Under the pieces are notes generated by a model. The model did not search any database and had not been told where the DNA came from. It was given only the letters and a program-made list of their open reading frames with translations. Source: DATLLN01 sp963809205 (GTDB lineage: Bacteria; Actinomycetota; Thermoleophilia; Gaiellales; JAICJC01). Taken from it: a stretch of 64,000 nt of DNA. A program made the translations under genes and the position numbers. Positions within the stretch are counted from its first letter, which is position 1. Each line of letters begins with the position of its first letter. The DNA is taken from positions 56,702 to 120,701 of the forward strand of contig CAWEIS010000006.1 of assembly GCA_963809205.1 (NCBI GenBank). The letters are read 5' to 3'. Positions 25,956 through 33,895 of the stretch are shown here, piece by piece.

Positions 25956-27463
25956 GCTCGCCGGCCGCGCTGGTCGTGCTGGACGGGTGGGGGCTCGCTC
26001 CTCGCGGCCCGGGCAACGCTGTCGACCTCGCCGAGACGCCGGTGTTCGACCGCATCTGGGCCGGCTGGCCGCACGCAACGCTGGAGGCGTCCGGACGCGC
26101 CGTCGGGCTGCCGGACGGCCAGCAGGGGAACTCCGAGGTCGGCCATCTCAACCTCGGCGCCGGCAGGGTCGTCCGCCAGGATCTTGTCCGCATCTCCGAC
26201 GACGTCGCCTCCGGTGGGTTCTTCGAGAACGATGTGCTGGTCGCCGCCTGCCGGCGCGGGCGCGGGTCGGCGCTGCACCTCATGGGACTGGTGTCCGACG
26301 GCGGCGTGCACAGCCACATCGACCACCTGCTCGCGCTGATCGAGCTGGCACGCCGCGAGGGCGTCGAGCACATCCACGTACACGCATTCACCGACGGCCG
26401 GGACGTCTCGCCGACCAGCGGAGCGGGGTTTCTGGAGCGGGTGCCGCATGTGGCAACAGTGTGCGGCCGCTACTACGCGATGGATCGAGACCGGCGGTGG
26501 GATCGCACCAAGCGGGCGTACGACGTGATCGTCCACGGCGCCGGCGCGCGCGCCGACGATCCGGTGGCGGCCGTCCGGGCGAGCTACGAGGCCGGCGTCA
26601 CGGACGAGTTCGTCGAGCCTGTGGTGATCGGCGACCCGTCCGTTGGCCGCGTTGGCGACGGCGACTCGGTCGTGTTCTTCAACTTCCGGCCCGACCGTGC
26701 CCGGCAGCTGGTGCGCACGCTGATCGAGCCCGGGTTCGCCGAGTTCGGCCGCGGCGCCGATCCACCGCGCCCGTACCTGGTGCAGATGACGGAGTACGCC
26801 GAGGAGTTCGATGCGCCGGTCGCCTACCCGTCGGAGTCGCTGGACGCCGTGCTGGCGGCGACGCTCGCCGCCGCCGGTGTCGAGCAGCTGCATGTCGCCG
26901 AGACCGAGAAGTACCCCCACGTCACCTACTTCTTCGACGGCGGCAGCGAGCACCGCAGCCGGGGTGAGGAGTGGGAGATGGTGCAATCGCCGCGGGACGT
27001 GCCGACCTACGACCACAAGCCCGAGATGAGCGCGCCTGAGGTGGCTCGTGTCTTCTCCGAAGGCATCGCCTCGGGGAGCTACGGGTTCGGGCTGGTCAAC
27101 TTTGCCAACGCAGACATGGTCGGGCACTCCGGCGTGATCCCGGCCGTGATCGACGCCGTCGAGACGGTCGACCGCTGCCTGGGCCAGGTGCTGGAGGCGG
27201 TGCAGGCGGCCGGCGGCGTGTGCCTGGTCACAGCCGACCACGGCAATGCCGAGCAGATGTTGCAGCCCGACGGATCGCCGCACACCGCCCACACCACCAA
27301 TCCGGTGCCGGTGGTGCTGGTCGGTGGCAGGGATCTGGCTCTGCGAGAGGGCGGACGCCTCTCCGATGTGGCGCCGACCCTGCTGCAGCTGCTGGGCGTC
27401 GACCAGCCCGCGGCGATGGCCGGGATGTCGCTCCTGGTGTCCCCACCTGTACGCGGTGTATAG
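25952..27463 (+). CDS. gpmI: Cofactor-independent phosphoglycerate mutase
   Basis: A 503-residue Mn-dependent phosphoglycerate mutase of the alkaline-phosphatase superfamily. The metal Asp is in LVVLDGWGL, the phosphorylated Ser in QQGNSEVGHLN, HAFTDGRDVSP and NFRPDRARQL bind substrate, and ANADMVGHSG and VTADHGNAEQM complete the metal sites. It interconverts 3- and 2-phosphoglycerate independent of 2,3-BPG. It is the last glycolytic gene of the operon; the ECF sigma gene begins 31 bases later. Confidence 0.96.
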   Translation: MSSPAALVVLDGWGLAPRGPGNAVDLAETPVFDRIWAGWPHATLEASGRAVGLPDGQQGNSEVGHLNLGAGRVVRQDLVRISDDVASGGFFENDVLVAACRRGRGSALHLMGLVSDGGVHSHIDHLLALIELARREGVEHIHVHAFTDGRDVSPTSGAGFLERVPHVATVCGRYYAMDRDRRWDRTKRAYDVIVHGAGARADDPVAAVRASYEAGVTDEFVEPVVIGDPSVGRVGDGDSVVFFNFRPDRARQLVRTLIEPGFAEFGRGADPPRPYLVQMTEYAEEFDAPVAYPSESLDAVLAATLAAAGVEQLHVAETEKYPHVTYFFDGGSEHRSRGEEWEMVQSPRDVPTYDHKPEMSAPEVARVFSEGIASGSYGFGLVNFANADMVGHSGVIPAVIDAVETVDRCLGQVLEAVQAAGGVCLVTADHGNAEQMLQPDGSPHTAHTTNPVPVVLVGGRDLALREGGRLSDVAPTLLQLLGVDQPAAMAGMSLLVSPPVRGV

Positions 27464-27494
27464 TCACCCGCGGTTCCTGTAGACCCCGACGCAC

Positions 27495-28076
27495 TTGGCA
27501 CTCGACCAACCCGACCCTGATGTACTCCGGCGTGCCCGGCATGGTGACGAGCGCGCGTTCGCGCTGATCGTCCGCCAGTACCAGACGCCGCTGTACAACT
27601 ACGTCGCCCGCGTCCTGGGCGCCGACCGGTCGCTCGCCGAGGATCTGTGCCAGGAGGTCTTCCTGCGCGTCTACCAGGCGCTGCCAGGGTTCGACAGCCG
27701 CTGCCAGTTCACGACCTGGCTGTTCCAGGTCGCCAAGCACCGGGTGGTGGATGAGCTGCGCGCACGGGAGCGCCGCGGCCGCCCGACGGTCGACATCGAG
27801 TCCGTGCCGCATCTGTCGCTGGCGATGGTGCCGGCCGATTCGGTCGAGGAGATGGACGTCGTCTGGCGCGCGATCGGCTCGCTGAACGTCGACCTGAAGA
27901 TGGCCCTGCTGCTGCGCGATGTGGTCGGCCTGTCGTACGCCGAGATCGCCGACGCGCTGGAGACCACCCTGGCCACGGTCAAGTGGCGGATCTACAAGGC
28001 CCGCGAGATCGTCGCGGCCGAGCTGGCGCGTGAGGGCTTTGGCCGCGCCGGCCGGCACCCGCGCCGCACCGCCTGA
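27495..28076 (+). CDS. ECF-type RNA polymerase sigma factor
   Basis: A 193-residue sigma70-family factor with only regions 2 and 4. Region 2 spans FALIVRQYQTPLYNYVARVLG to FTTWLFQVAKHRVVDELR, and region 4 MALLLRDVVGLSYAEIADALETTLATVKWRIYKARE. It redirects RNA polymerase to a small regulon. No anti-sigma gene follows; the next gene is convergent. The start is TTG 27495 with no visible ribosome-binding site. A TATAGT at 27459-27464 may be a -10 element within the gpmI end. Confidence 0.88.
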   Translation: MALDQPDPDVLRRARHGDERAFALIVRQYQTPLYNYVARVLGADRSLAEDLCQEVFLRVYQALPGFDSRCQFTTWLFQVAKHRVVDELRARERRGRPTVDIESVPHLSLAMVPADSVEEMDVVWRAIGSLNVDLKMALLLRDVVGLSYAEIADALETTLATVKWRIYKAREIVAAELAREGFGRAGRHPRRTA

Positions 28077-28083
28077 ACCGGCG

Positions 28084-28815
28084 CTACCGCCCGTCCGCCA
28101 GGCGTGTGGCCAGCGATGCGGGCAGGCCGGCGGCGAGGATCGCCTGCTGCGTGCGCTCGACGTCGTACTCCACGCGCCGCCAGGTGGCCGTCCACTCGGT
28201 CGTGTCGAGCAGCATGTAGGCGGCGCGGCGGTCACCGTCACGGGGCTGGCCGACCGAGCCGGGGTTGAGCAGGTGCTTTCGCTCGTCGAGCTCGACCGTG
28301 CCCTCCTCGGCATAGCCGCCGGACGCGCGCCGGTCGTTGTCGGTGTAGACGAGCGGCACGTGGCTGTGGCCGATCATTGCGAGCCGGCCGCCTTGCATGG
28401 ACAGGCAGGCAGCCGCGGTGACGTCGTCGATCACGTACTCCCAGATCGGGTCGCGGATGCTGGCGTGGTAGAGCTCGATGCCGTTGCGCGCCCCGAAGGG
28501 CGTCAGCGCCCGCAGCTGCTCCAGGGCGCCCTCGCTCATCACGTCGCGCGTCCATCGGGCGGCCGCCCCTGCGTCGTGCGCGAACACCCGCATGCTGATC
28601 GATCCGGCGACCACCAGGTCGTGGTTGCCGGCCAGGCAGATGGCCGAGCGGTCGAGCACGCGCGCCACGCACAGCTCCGGCTCCGGGCCGTAGCCGACGA
28701 GGTCGCCGAGGCACCAGACCTCGTCGACGCCCGGCTGCTCGGCGTCGATCGCCGTGAACACGTTCTCGAGGGCAGCAAGGTTGCCGTGGACGTCGGAGAT
28801 GATGGCGGCCCTCAC
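28084..28815 (-). CDS. Calcineurin-like metallophosphoesterase
   Basis: A 243-residue protein of the YfcE/MJ0936-type phosphodiesterase family. All dimetal motifs are in order: AIISDVHGNLAAL, CLGDLVGYGPEP, CLAGNHDLVV, ELYHASIRD and MIGHSHVPLVY, with LLNPGSVGQPRDG near the end. It hydrolyses a phosphomono- or diester in the cytosol; the substrate is unknown. Start GTG 28815, divergent from the M48 protease gene 23 bases away. Confidence 0.9.
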   Translation of the reverse strand: MRAAIISDVHGNLAALENVFTAIDAEQPGVDEVWCLGDLVGYGPEPELCVARVLDRSAICLAGNHDLVVAGSISMRVFAHDAGAAARWTRDVMSEGALEQLRALTPFGARNGIELYHASIRDPIWEYVIDDVTAAACLSMQGGRLAMIGHSHVPLVYTDNDRRASGGYAEEGTVELDERKHLLNPGSVGQPRDGDRRAAYMLLDTTEWTATWRRVEYDVERTQQAILAAGLPASLATRLADGR

Positions 28816-28838
28816 GGGATCGCTACTCTACTTGCGCC

Positions 28839-29984
28839 GTGCGCCGCGCCGTCCTGCTCGTCCTGGTGGCGGCGGTCGGAGCGGTGCTGCTGTGGCCGCG
28901 AGACCTGCCTCCCACGCCCCCGCCGGTGGCGGCGTCCGAGGTGTTCACCGCCGCCCAGATCGACCGCGCGCGGGACTACCGGGAGTGGCTGTATCCGCTG
29001 CTGATCGCCCAGTGGCTGGCGCCCGTCGTCACGGTGGGCGCGATCGCACTGTTCGGCCGCAGGCGGCTGGCCCGTCTGCGGCGTCCTTTCGCCGCGGCCC
29101 TGATCACCGCCGGCGTTGGTCTGGCCGCGCAGCTGCCGTTCGCCTACGCCGTCCACCGCCGCGCGGCGGACGCGGGGCTGGATCTGCAGAGCGACGGGCG
29201 GTGGGCGCTGTTCGCGCTGCTGTCGGTGGCCGTCGGGTCGTTGATCGTCGCGGTCGGATACGTGCTGCTGGTCGCGGTGGCCCGCCGGCTGGGGCCGCTG
29301 GCCGCCGGGGCCGCGGTCGCGTTCGTCGCCGTCGCCGTCACCGCCGTGCTCCCGCTGTTCTCGTCGACGCATCCGGTGCGCAACCCGGAGCTTCGCCGGA
29401 CGATCGCCGGCCTCGAGCAGACGATGGGGGTGCATCCGAAGGTCGTCGTCTCGGACAACGCCGGCACGACCCGGGTGGCGAACGCCGAGACAACGGGCCT
29501 CGGCCCGACCGAGCGTGTGACGCTCGACCAGACGCTGCTGCGCGCATCAACACCCGACGAGGTGCGCAGCGTGCTCGCGCACGAGTTCGGGCATGTCCAG
29601 CACCACGACGTGCTGCGCGGCCTCGGCTGGTTCGCGCTGGCGGCGATCCCGCTGGTCGCCGGCATCCTGTGGCTCGTGGTCATGCGCTGGGGCATGTCAC
29701 TGCGCGACCCGTCGACCGTGCCGGTGGTGCTGGGCGTCGCCCTGCTGGCGGCGACGCTGCTGGCCCCGGTCGGACTGCTGATCTCGCGCCGCATCGAGGC
29801 GGACGCCGACTGGGCCGCGCTCCGCTCGACCGGCGACGGTCAGTCGATGGTGGATCTCCAGCACCGGCTCGCCGTGGCCAACCTCAGCGACCCCGATCCG
29901 CCGGTCTGGGCGGTGTGGCTCCTGTTCGACCACCCGCCGGTGATGGACCGGATCGCCATGGCGCGCGACTACTCGTCGTCGTAG
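28839..29984 (+). CDS. M48-family membrane metallopeptidase
   Basis: A 381-residue integral membrane zinc protease. An N-terminal hydrophobic helix and four or so further helices surround a cytosolic catalytic part with VLAHEFGHVQHHDVLRG (HExxH). The third ligand Glu is in SRRIEADADWAALR. The layout is that of CAAX-protease/HtpX-like M48 enzymes that degrade damaged membrane proteins or cleave peptides. Start GTG 28839. Its end overlaps the convergent DUF3467 gene by 16 bases. Confidence 0.88.
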   Translation: MRRAVLLVLVAAVGAVLLWPRDLPPTPPPVAASEVFTAAQIDRARDYREWLYPLLIAQWLAPVVTVGAIALFGRRRLARLRRPFAAALITAGVGLAAQLPFAYAVHRRAADAGLDLQSDGRWALFALLSVAVGSLIVAVGYVLLVAVARRLGPLAAGAAVAFVAVAVTAVLPLFSSTHPVRNPELRRTIAGLEQTMGVHPKVVVSDNAGTTRVANAETTGLGPTERVTLDQTLLRASTPDEVRSVLAHEFGHVQHHDVLRGLGWFALAAIPLVAGILWLVVMRWGMSLRDPSTVPVVLGVALLAATLLAPVGLLISRRIEADADWAALRSTGDGQSMVDLQHRLAVANLSDPDPPVWAVWLLFDHPPVMDRIAMARDYSSS

Positions 29985-30277
29985 TCGCGTTCCTCGCCGG
30001 TCTCGGGCAGGTTCTTGATGCCCTCGCGGGTGCGCCATTTGGAGTAGTTGTCCTCCATGGCGTCGAGCAGTTCCTTCATGAACTGAGGGGAGATGTTGAC
30101 TCGAGAGACGACGACGCCCGGCACCTCGTCGTCTTCGACTTCGTGGTCGACCCGGGCGAAGGTGATGGTGAACTCGTAGTCCGAGTGGCTGACATTCGCG
30201 AAGTTCGCATAGACGCCGGCCATGATCTCCGGCGTGAAGTGGATGTTCAGATGACGTTCCTTGGGCTGTTCGTCCAT
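29969..30277 (-). CDS. DUF3467 family protein
   Basis: A 102-residue DUF3467-type protein. LNIHFTPEIMAGVYANFANVSHSDYEFTITFARV and VVSRVNISPQFMKELLDAMEDNYSKW are the two conserved blocks. The fold is small and alpha/beta; the function is not known. ATG 30277 follows GGTGG. The GTG at 30286 would add three residues. The gene is monocistronic, between the M48 gene (convergent) and argS (divergent). Confidence 0.8.
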   Translation of the reverse strand: MDEQPKERHLNIHFTPEIMAGVYANFANVSHSDYEFTITFARVDHEVEDDEVPGVVVSRVNISPQFMKELLDAMEDNYSKWRTREGIKNLPETGEERDYDDE

Positions 30278-30318
30278 GCCTGCCACCGTAGCACCATCCC
30301 GGGCTCTACCATCCGCGC

Positions 30319-31896
30319 ATGAGCGGATCCGTGATCGCTGAGCTGGCCGAGCCGCTGTCCGAGGCGGTTGCGGCGCTCGGCGCGGACGGCGCGCCGGTGC
30401 GGCTGGAGCGGCCGGCCGATCCGACGCACGGCGACTACGCCAGCGCCGTCGCGATGTCGCTGGCCAAGCCGCTGCGGTCGGCTCCCAGGGAGATCGCCGG
30501 CCGGATCCTTGAGCGGCTCGACTCGCCGTGGGTCGAGGGCGCCGAGATCGCCGGGCCGGGGTTCATCAACCTCCGGCTGACACCGTCCTGGTACGGGCAC
30601 GTGGTCTCGCGGATCCTCGCCGAGGGCGGGGGGTATGGGGCGGGCGCGACCGCGGACCCGCAGCGGATCCAGGTGGAGTTCGTGTCCGGCAACCCGACGG
30701 GCCCGGTCACCGTTGGCGCTGCACGCAACGCCGCCTACGGCGACTCGCTGTCCAGGCTGTTCGCCTTCGCAGGCAACGACGTGTCGCGCGAGTACTACTT
30801 CAACGACGCCGGCCGCCAGGTCGACCTGTTCGGCGCGTCGCTGATGGCGCGGGCGCGCGGCGAGGAGGTGCCCGAGGACGGCTACCGCGGCGAGTATGTG
30901 GCCGAGATCGCCGCCGGGCTTGGGCTGCCCGCGGACGCGCCGGTCGAGGAGTGGACGCGCGCAGGCACCGAGGCGATGATCGCCCAGATCCGGGTGACGC
31001 TTGATCGATTCCGGATCGAGTTCGACAGCTGGTTCCTCGAGCGGTCGCTGTACGAGGACGGCTCGGTCGATCGGGCGATCGAGCGGCTGAAGGCCGCCGG
31101 CCACACGTACGAGCTGGACGGCGCACTGTGGTTCCGGGCGACCGAGTTCGGCGACGACAAGGACCGGGTGATCGTTCGCTCGAACGGCGAGCCCGGCTAC
31201 TTCGCCGGCGACCTCGCGTACATCATCTCCAAGCTGGAGCGCGGGTTCGACGTCGCCGTGTACGTGCTCGGCGCCGACCACCACGGCTACGTCGGCAGGC
31301 TCAAGGGCGGCGCCGTGGCGCTGGGCTACGAGCCCGAGCGGGTCGACGTCCAGATCTACCAGCTGGTGCATCTCACCGACGGCCGGATGTCGAAGCGCGC
31401 CGGGCTGGTCGTGACGCTGGACGAGCTGATCGACCTGATCGGCGTGGACGCCGCACGGCTGGCCCTGGTGCAGCGCTCGCACGACCAGACCATCGACCTC
31501 GACCTCGACCTGCTGGTCGCGCAGAACGCCGAGAACCCGGTCTACTACTCGCAGTACGCGCACGCGCGGATCGCCGGGATCCTGGCCAAGGCCGACGGGG
31601 GCAAGCACGCGGCGTCGCCTTCATGGCAGCCCGAGGAGTACGAGATGGCGCTGGTCAAACAGCTCGCCGACTTCCCCGATCTGGTGGCCGAGGCGGCCGA
31701 TCGCCGCGGGCCGCACCGGATCGTCGCCTACGTGCAGGACACCGCGCGGGCATTCCACCGGTTCTACACGGAGTGCCCGGTGCTGCGGGCGGAGCCGGAG
31801 CTGCGCGAGACGCGGCTCGCGCTCTGCGCCGCGACCAAGCAGGTGGTCGCAACGGCGCTCGACCTGATCGGGGTCGAGGCGCCGGACAAGATGTAA
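30319..31896 (+). CDS. argS: Arginyl-tRNA synthetase
   Basis: A 525-residue class I synthetase with an ArgRS N-terminal (Add-1) domain (residues 1-90), a catalytic Rossmann domain, and a C-terminal DALR anticodon-binding domain (NPVYYSQYAHARI to the end). YYFNDAGRQVDLFG, VLGADHHGYVGRLK and the KMSKS counterpart DGRMSKRAGLVVT are clear. Oddly, the HIGH motif region reads NPTGPVTVGAARNAAYGD, with Thr and Ala in place of both His residues of HxGH. The gene otherwise looks intact. Its stop lies inside a 31-base palindrome shared with the convergent gene. Confidence 0.93.
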   Translation: MSGSVIAELAEPLSEAVAALGADGAPVRLERPADPTHGDYASAVAMSLAKPLRSAPREIAGRILERLDSPWVEGAEIAGPGFINLRLTPSWYGHVVSRILAEGGGYGAGATADPQRIQVEFVSGNPTGPVTVGAARNAAYGDSLSRLFAFAGNDVSREYYFNDAGRQVDLFGASLMARARGEEVPEDGYRGEYVAEIAAGLGLPADAPVEEWTRAGTEAMIAQIRVTLDRFRIEFDSWFLERSLYEDGSVDRAIERLKAAGHTYELDGALWFRATEFGDDKDRVIVRSNGEPGYFAGDLAYIISKLERGFDVAVYVLGADHHGYVGRLKGGAVALGYEPERVDVQIYQLVHLTDGRMSKRAGLVVTLDELIDLIGVDAARLALVQRSHDQTIDLDLDLLVAQNAENPVYYSQYAHARIAGILAKADGGKHAASPSWQPEEYEMALVKQLADFPDLVAEAADRRGPHRIVAYVQDTARAFHRFYTECPVLRAEPELRETRLALCAATKQVVATALDLIGVEAPDKM

Positions 31897-31922
31897 CAAC
31901 GGGGTCAGACCCCGTTGTTACA
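31892..31922. terminator. 31-base perfect palindrome, bidirectional terminator (GGGGTC family)
   Basis: TGTAACAACGGGGTC-A-GACCCCGTTGTTACA: a perfect 15-bp stem around one base. It contains the stop codons of argS (+) and the serine hydrolase gene (-) at symmetric places. It can end both transcripts and is the best copy of a repeat family also seen at 5684, 10757 and 11381. Confidence 0.65.
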
Positions 31923-33012
31923 TCGCGGCCTTGATCGCGTCGACCACTCGGAACGAGGCGTCGTCGTCGAGCGGCGTCGGCCACGTCGAGAGCTTGACCG
32001 CGACCACCTCGCGCAGCCGGTCGACGTAGATCATCTGGCCGTGGATGCCGAGCGCCATCATCACGCCTGCCGGGTCGAAGACCCACCACTTGTTGCGGTA
32101 GTGGCCGTCCGGCGCGCGCTCCTCGCGGTCGCCGGCGAGCCACGCCCGGCGGCACTCCGCGTCGCCGCGGAACGTGTCGTCGATCCAGTCGGACGGGATG
32201 ATCCCGCCACCGCCCGTGCGGACGAGCTCGCCGAAGCGGGCCAGGTCGCGCAGGCTGGCGCACATGCCGCCGTCGCCGAGTGCGTTGCCCAGGCGGTCGA
32301 CGGTGATGTCCGCGTCCTGCTCGGCACCCATCGGCTGCCAGATCTCGCGCGAGATCAGCTGGGCCAGGCTCGCGCCGCCGACCCGCTCGACCACCCAGCC
32401 CAGGGTGTCCGTGAGGATCGAGCGGTAGTCGAAGTGGTCGCCGTGCGGGAACGCGAGGCCGAGCGTCGTGATGTAGGTGTAGAGATCGGGCGCCGCCAGC
32501 TCGCCATCCGGCGGGCTCCAGCCGATGATCGGCTCGAACAGCCGCACGTCCGAGGTCGGATCCTCGTACTCCTCGCCGAACTTCGTCCCAGCGCACATGT
32601 CCAGCAGATGGCGCACCGTGCAGCCGTCGAACGACGTTCCCTTGAGCTCCGGGATGTACTCGGACACCTCGTGCTCGGGATCGAGCTCGCCGCGACCGGT
32701 CTGGATTCCGGCCACCGTGGAGACGACCGACTTGGTCACCGACTGCATCAGGTGCGTCGACGCCGGGGTCATGCCCGTCTCGTAGTGCTCGTGGATCACC
32801 GTGCCGCGGTGCATCACCAGGAACGCGTCCGTCCAGGTCTCGGCGAGCGCTGCCGCCAGGTCGTCGGGGATCGGGCGGATGTCCATCGGCATAGACGAGG
32901 GCGGACCCTCGCCGCGCCCGATGCGTTCGGTCGGGATCAGCTCGCGGACGTGTTGGTATGCCCAGCGGTGATACGGGGGCTGCTGCCAGGTGCTCAGAGT
33001 CGGTCTGTCCAT
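31918..33012 (-). CDS. Serine hydrolase of the beta-lactamase/NylB class
   Basis: A 364-residue serine hydrolase. The nucleophile Ser and general base Lys are in LMQSVTKSVVST (SxxK), the Tyr in FDYRSILTDTLGW in the place of YxN, and the third motif is near the end. The spacing and the Y-R-S motif match 6-aminohexanoate-dimer hydrolase (NylB)-like carboxylesterases rather than true beta-lactamases. No signal peptide is seen, so it is probably cytosolic. Start ATG 33012. Substrate unknown. Confidence 0.82.
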   Translation of the reverse strand: MDRPTLSTWQQPPYHRWAYQHVRELIPTERIGRGEGPPSSMPMDIRPIPDDLAAALAETWTDAFLVMHRGTVIHEHYETGMTPASTHLMQSVTKSVVSTVAGIQTGRGELDPEHEVSEYIPELKGTSFDGCTVRHLLDMCAGTKFGEEYEDPTSDVRLFEPIIGWSPPDGELAAPDLYTYITTLGLAFPHGDHFDYRSILTDTLGWVVERVGGASLAQLISREIWQPMGAEQDADITVDRLGNALGDGGMCASLRDLARFGELVRTGGGGIIPSDWIDDTFRGDAECRRAWLAGDREERAPDGHYRNKWWVFDPAGVMMALGIHGQMIYVDRLREVVAVKLSTWPTPLDDDASFRVVDAIKAAM

Positions 33013-33038
33013 GGCAGGCGATGCTAGCCTGACGGGCC

Positions 33039-33371
33039 ATGAGCGTGCCCGCCGCACCGTCCGTGTACGAGGTCGAGGAGCTCTCCGAACGCCTCGCCGA
33101 GGACGGCGTCGACACCAACGACGGCGAGTGGTACGCCATCCGCACCGACCCGTGGCCGTGCCCCGCCTGCGGGGAGGTATTCGACTACGTCACCGCCTGC
33201 CACCACGTCGTCGTGGCCGAGCAGCGGGATGACCTGATCGACCACGCCGTCCGCTGCTCGCAGGTCGGCCGCAACCCCAAGATCATCCGCTACGACGACC
33301 AGCTGCCGACGATCACGCTGTGGCAGTGGCGCGCGCTGGGCCGGCCGGTGCACGGGATCAAGAAGCCCTGA
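33039..33371 (+). CDS. Small putative zinc-binding protein
   Basis: A 110-residue protein with WPCPACGEVFDYVTACHHVVV, which places two Cys, a third Cys and two His in a zinc-ribbon-like arrangement, plus a later Cys in HAVRCSQVG. There is no membrane segment. I cannot name the family; a small structural zinc protein is the best description. The gene stands 27 bases from the divergent serine hydrolase start. Confidence 0.6.
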   Translation: MSVPAAPSVYEVEELSERLAEDGVDTNDGEWYAIRTDPWPCPACGEVFDYVTACHHVVVAEQRDDLIDHAVRCSQVGRNPKIIRYDDQLPTITLWQWRALGRPVHGIKKP

Positions 33372-33379
33372 GCGCCCTC

Positions 33380-33895
33380 GTCATGGCCCGAGAGCCTGGC
33401 GATCGACGACCTCGGCCTCGACCCGGCGATCGACTGGGCGGGCGGCCTGGAGGAGACGTGGAGGCCGGGGGAGCGGTCCGCCGGCGAGCGGCTGGACGCC
33501 TTCCTCGAGGACGACGTGGCGACCTACGCGCACGACCGCGACCGTCCCGACCTGCCGGGCACCTCGCGGCTCTCGCCGCACCTGCACCACGGGGAGATCG
33601 GCCCGCGCCAGATCTGGCACGAGATCCACGGGCGCGGGCTCGACACGCGGCGGTTTCTGGCCGAGGTCGGCTGGCGGGAGTTCGCCCACCACCTGCTCTA
33701 CCACTTCCCGCACACGCCCGAGCGACCGCTCCGCGCACGAGTTCGAGCGGTTCCCGTGGCGCACCGACCGCGCCGCGCTGCGCGCGTGGCAGCGCGGCCA
33801 GACGGGCTACCCGCTGGTCGAGCCGGCATGCACCAGCTGTGGACGACCGGCTGGAGCACAACCGCGGGGCGTCAGGGGGTGGGCGCCGGATCCGC
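33380..33895 (+). pseudogene. Deoxyribodipyrimidine photolyase remnant
   Basis: Pieces of the FAD-binding half of a class I photolyase appear in at least three frame segments. They are LAIDDLGLDPAIDWAGGL and TSRLSPHLHHGEIGPRQIWHEI, then EVGWREFAHHLLYHFPHTPE. A shifted HEFERFPWRTDRAALRAWQ RGQTGYPLVE comes next, then GMHQLWTTGW in the earlier frame. The N-terminal antenna domain and the last part of the FAD domain are missing. The order and spacing match the family, so this is a decayed gene, truncated at both ends. The convergent MFS gene overlaps its 3' end. Confidence 0.75.

Noticed and set aside
31918..33012. True beta-lactamase (antibiotic resistance)
   Set aside because: SxxK is present but the second motif is Y-R-S and there is no signal peptide; it fits NylB-like esterases.
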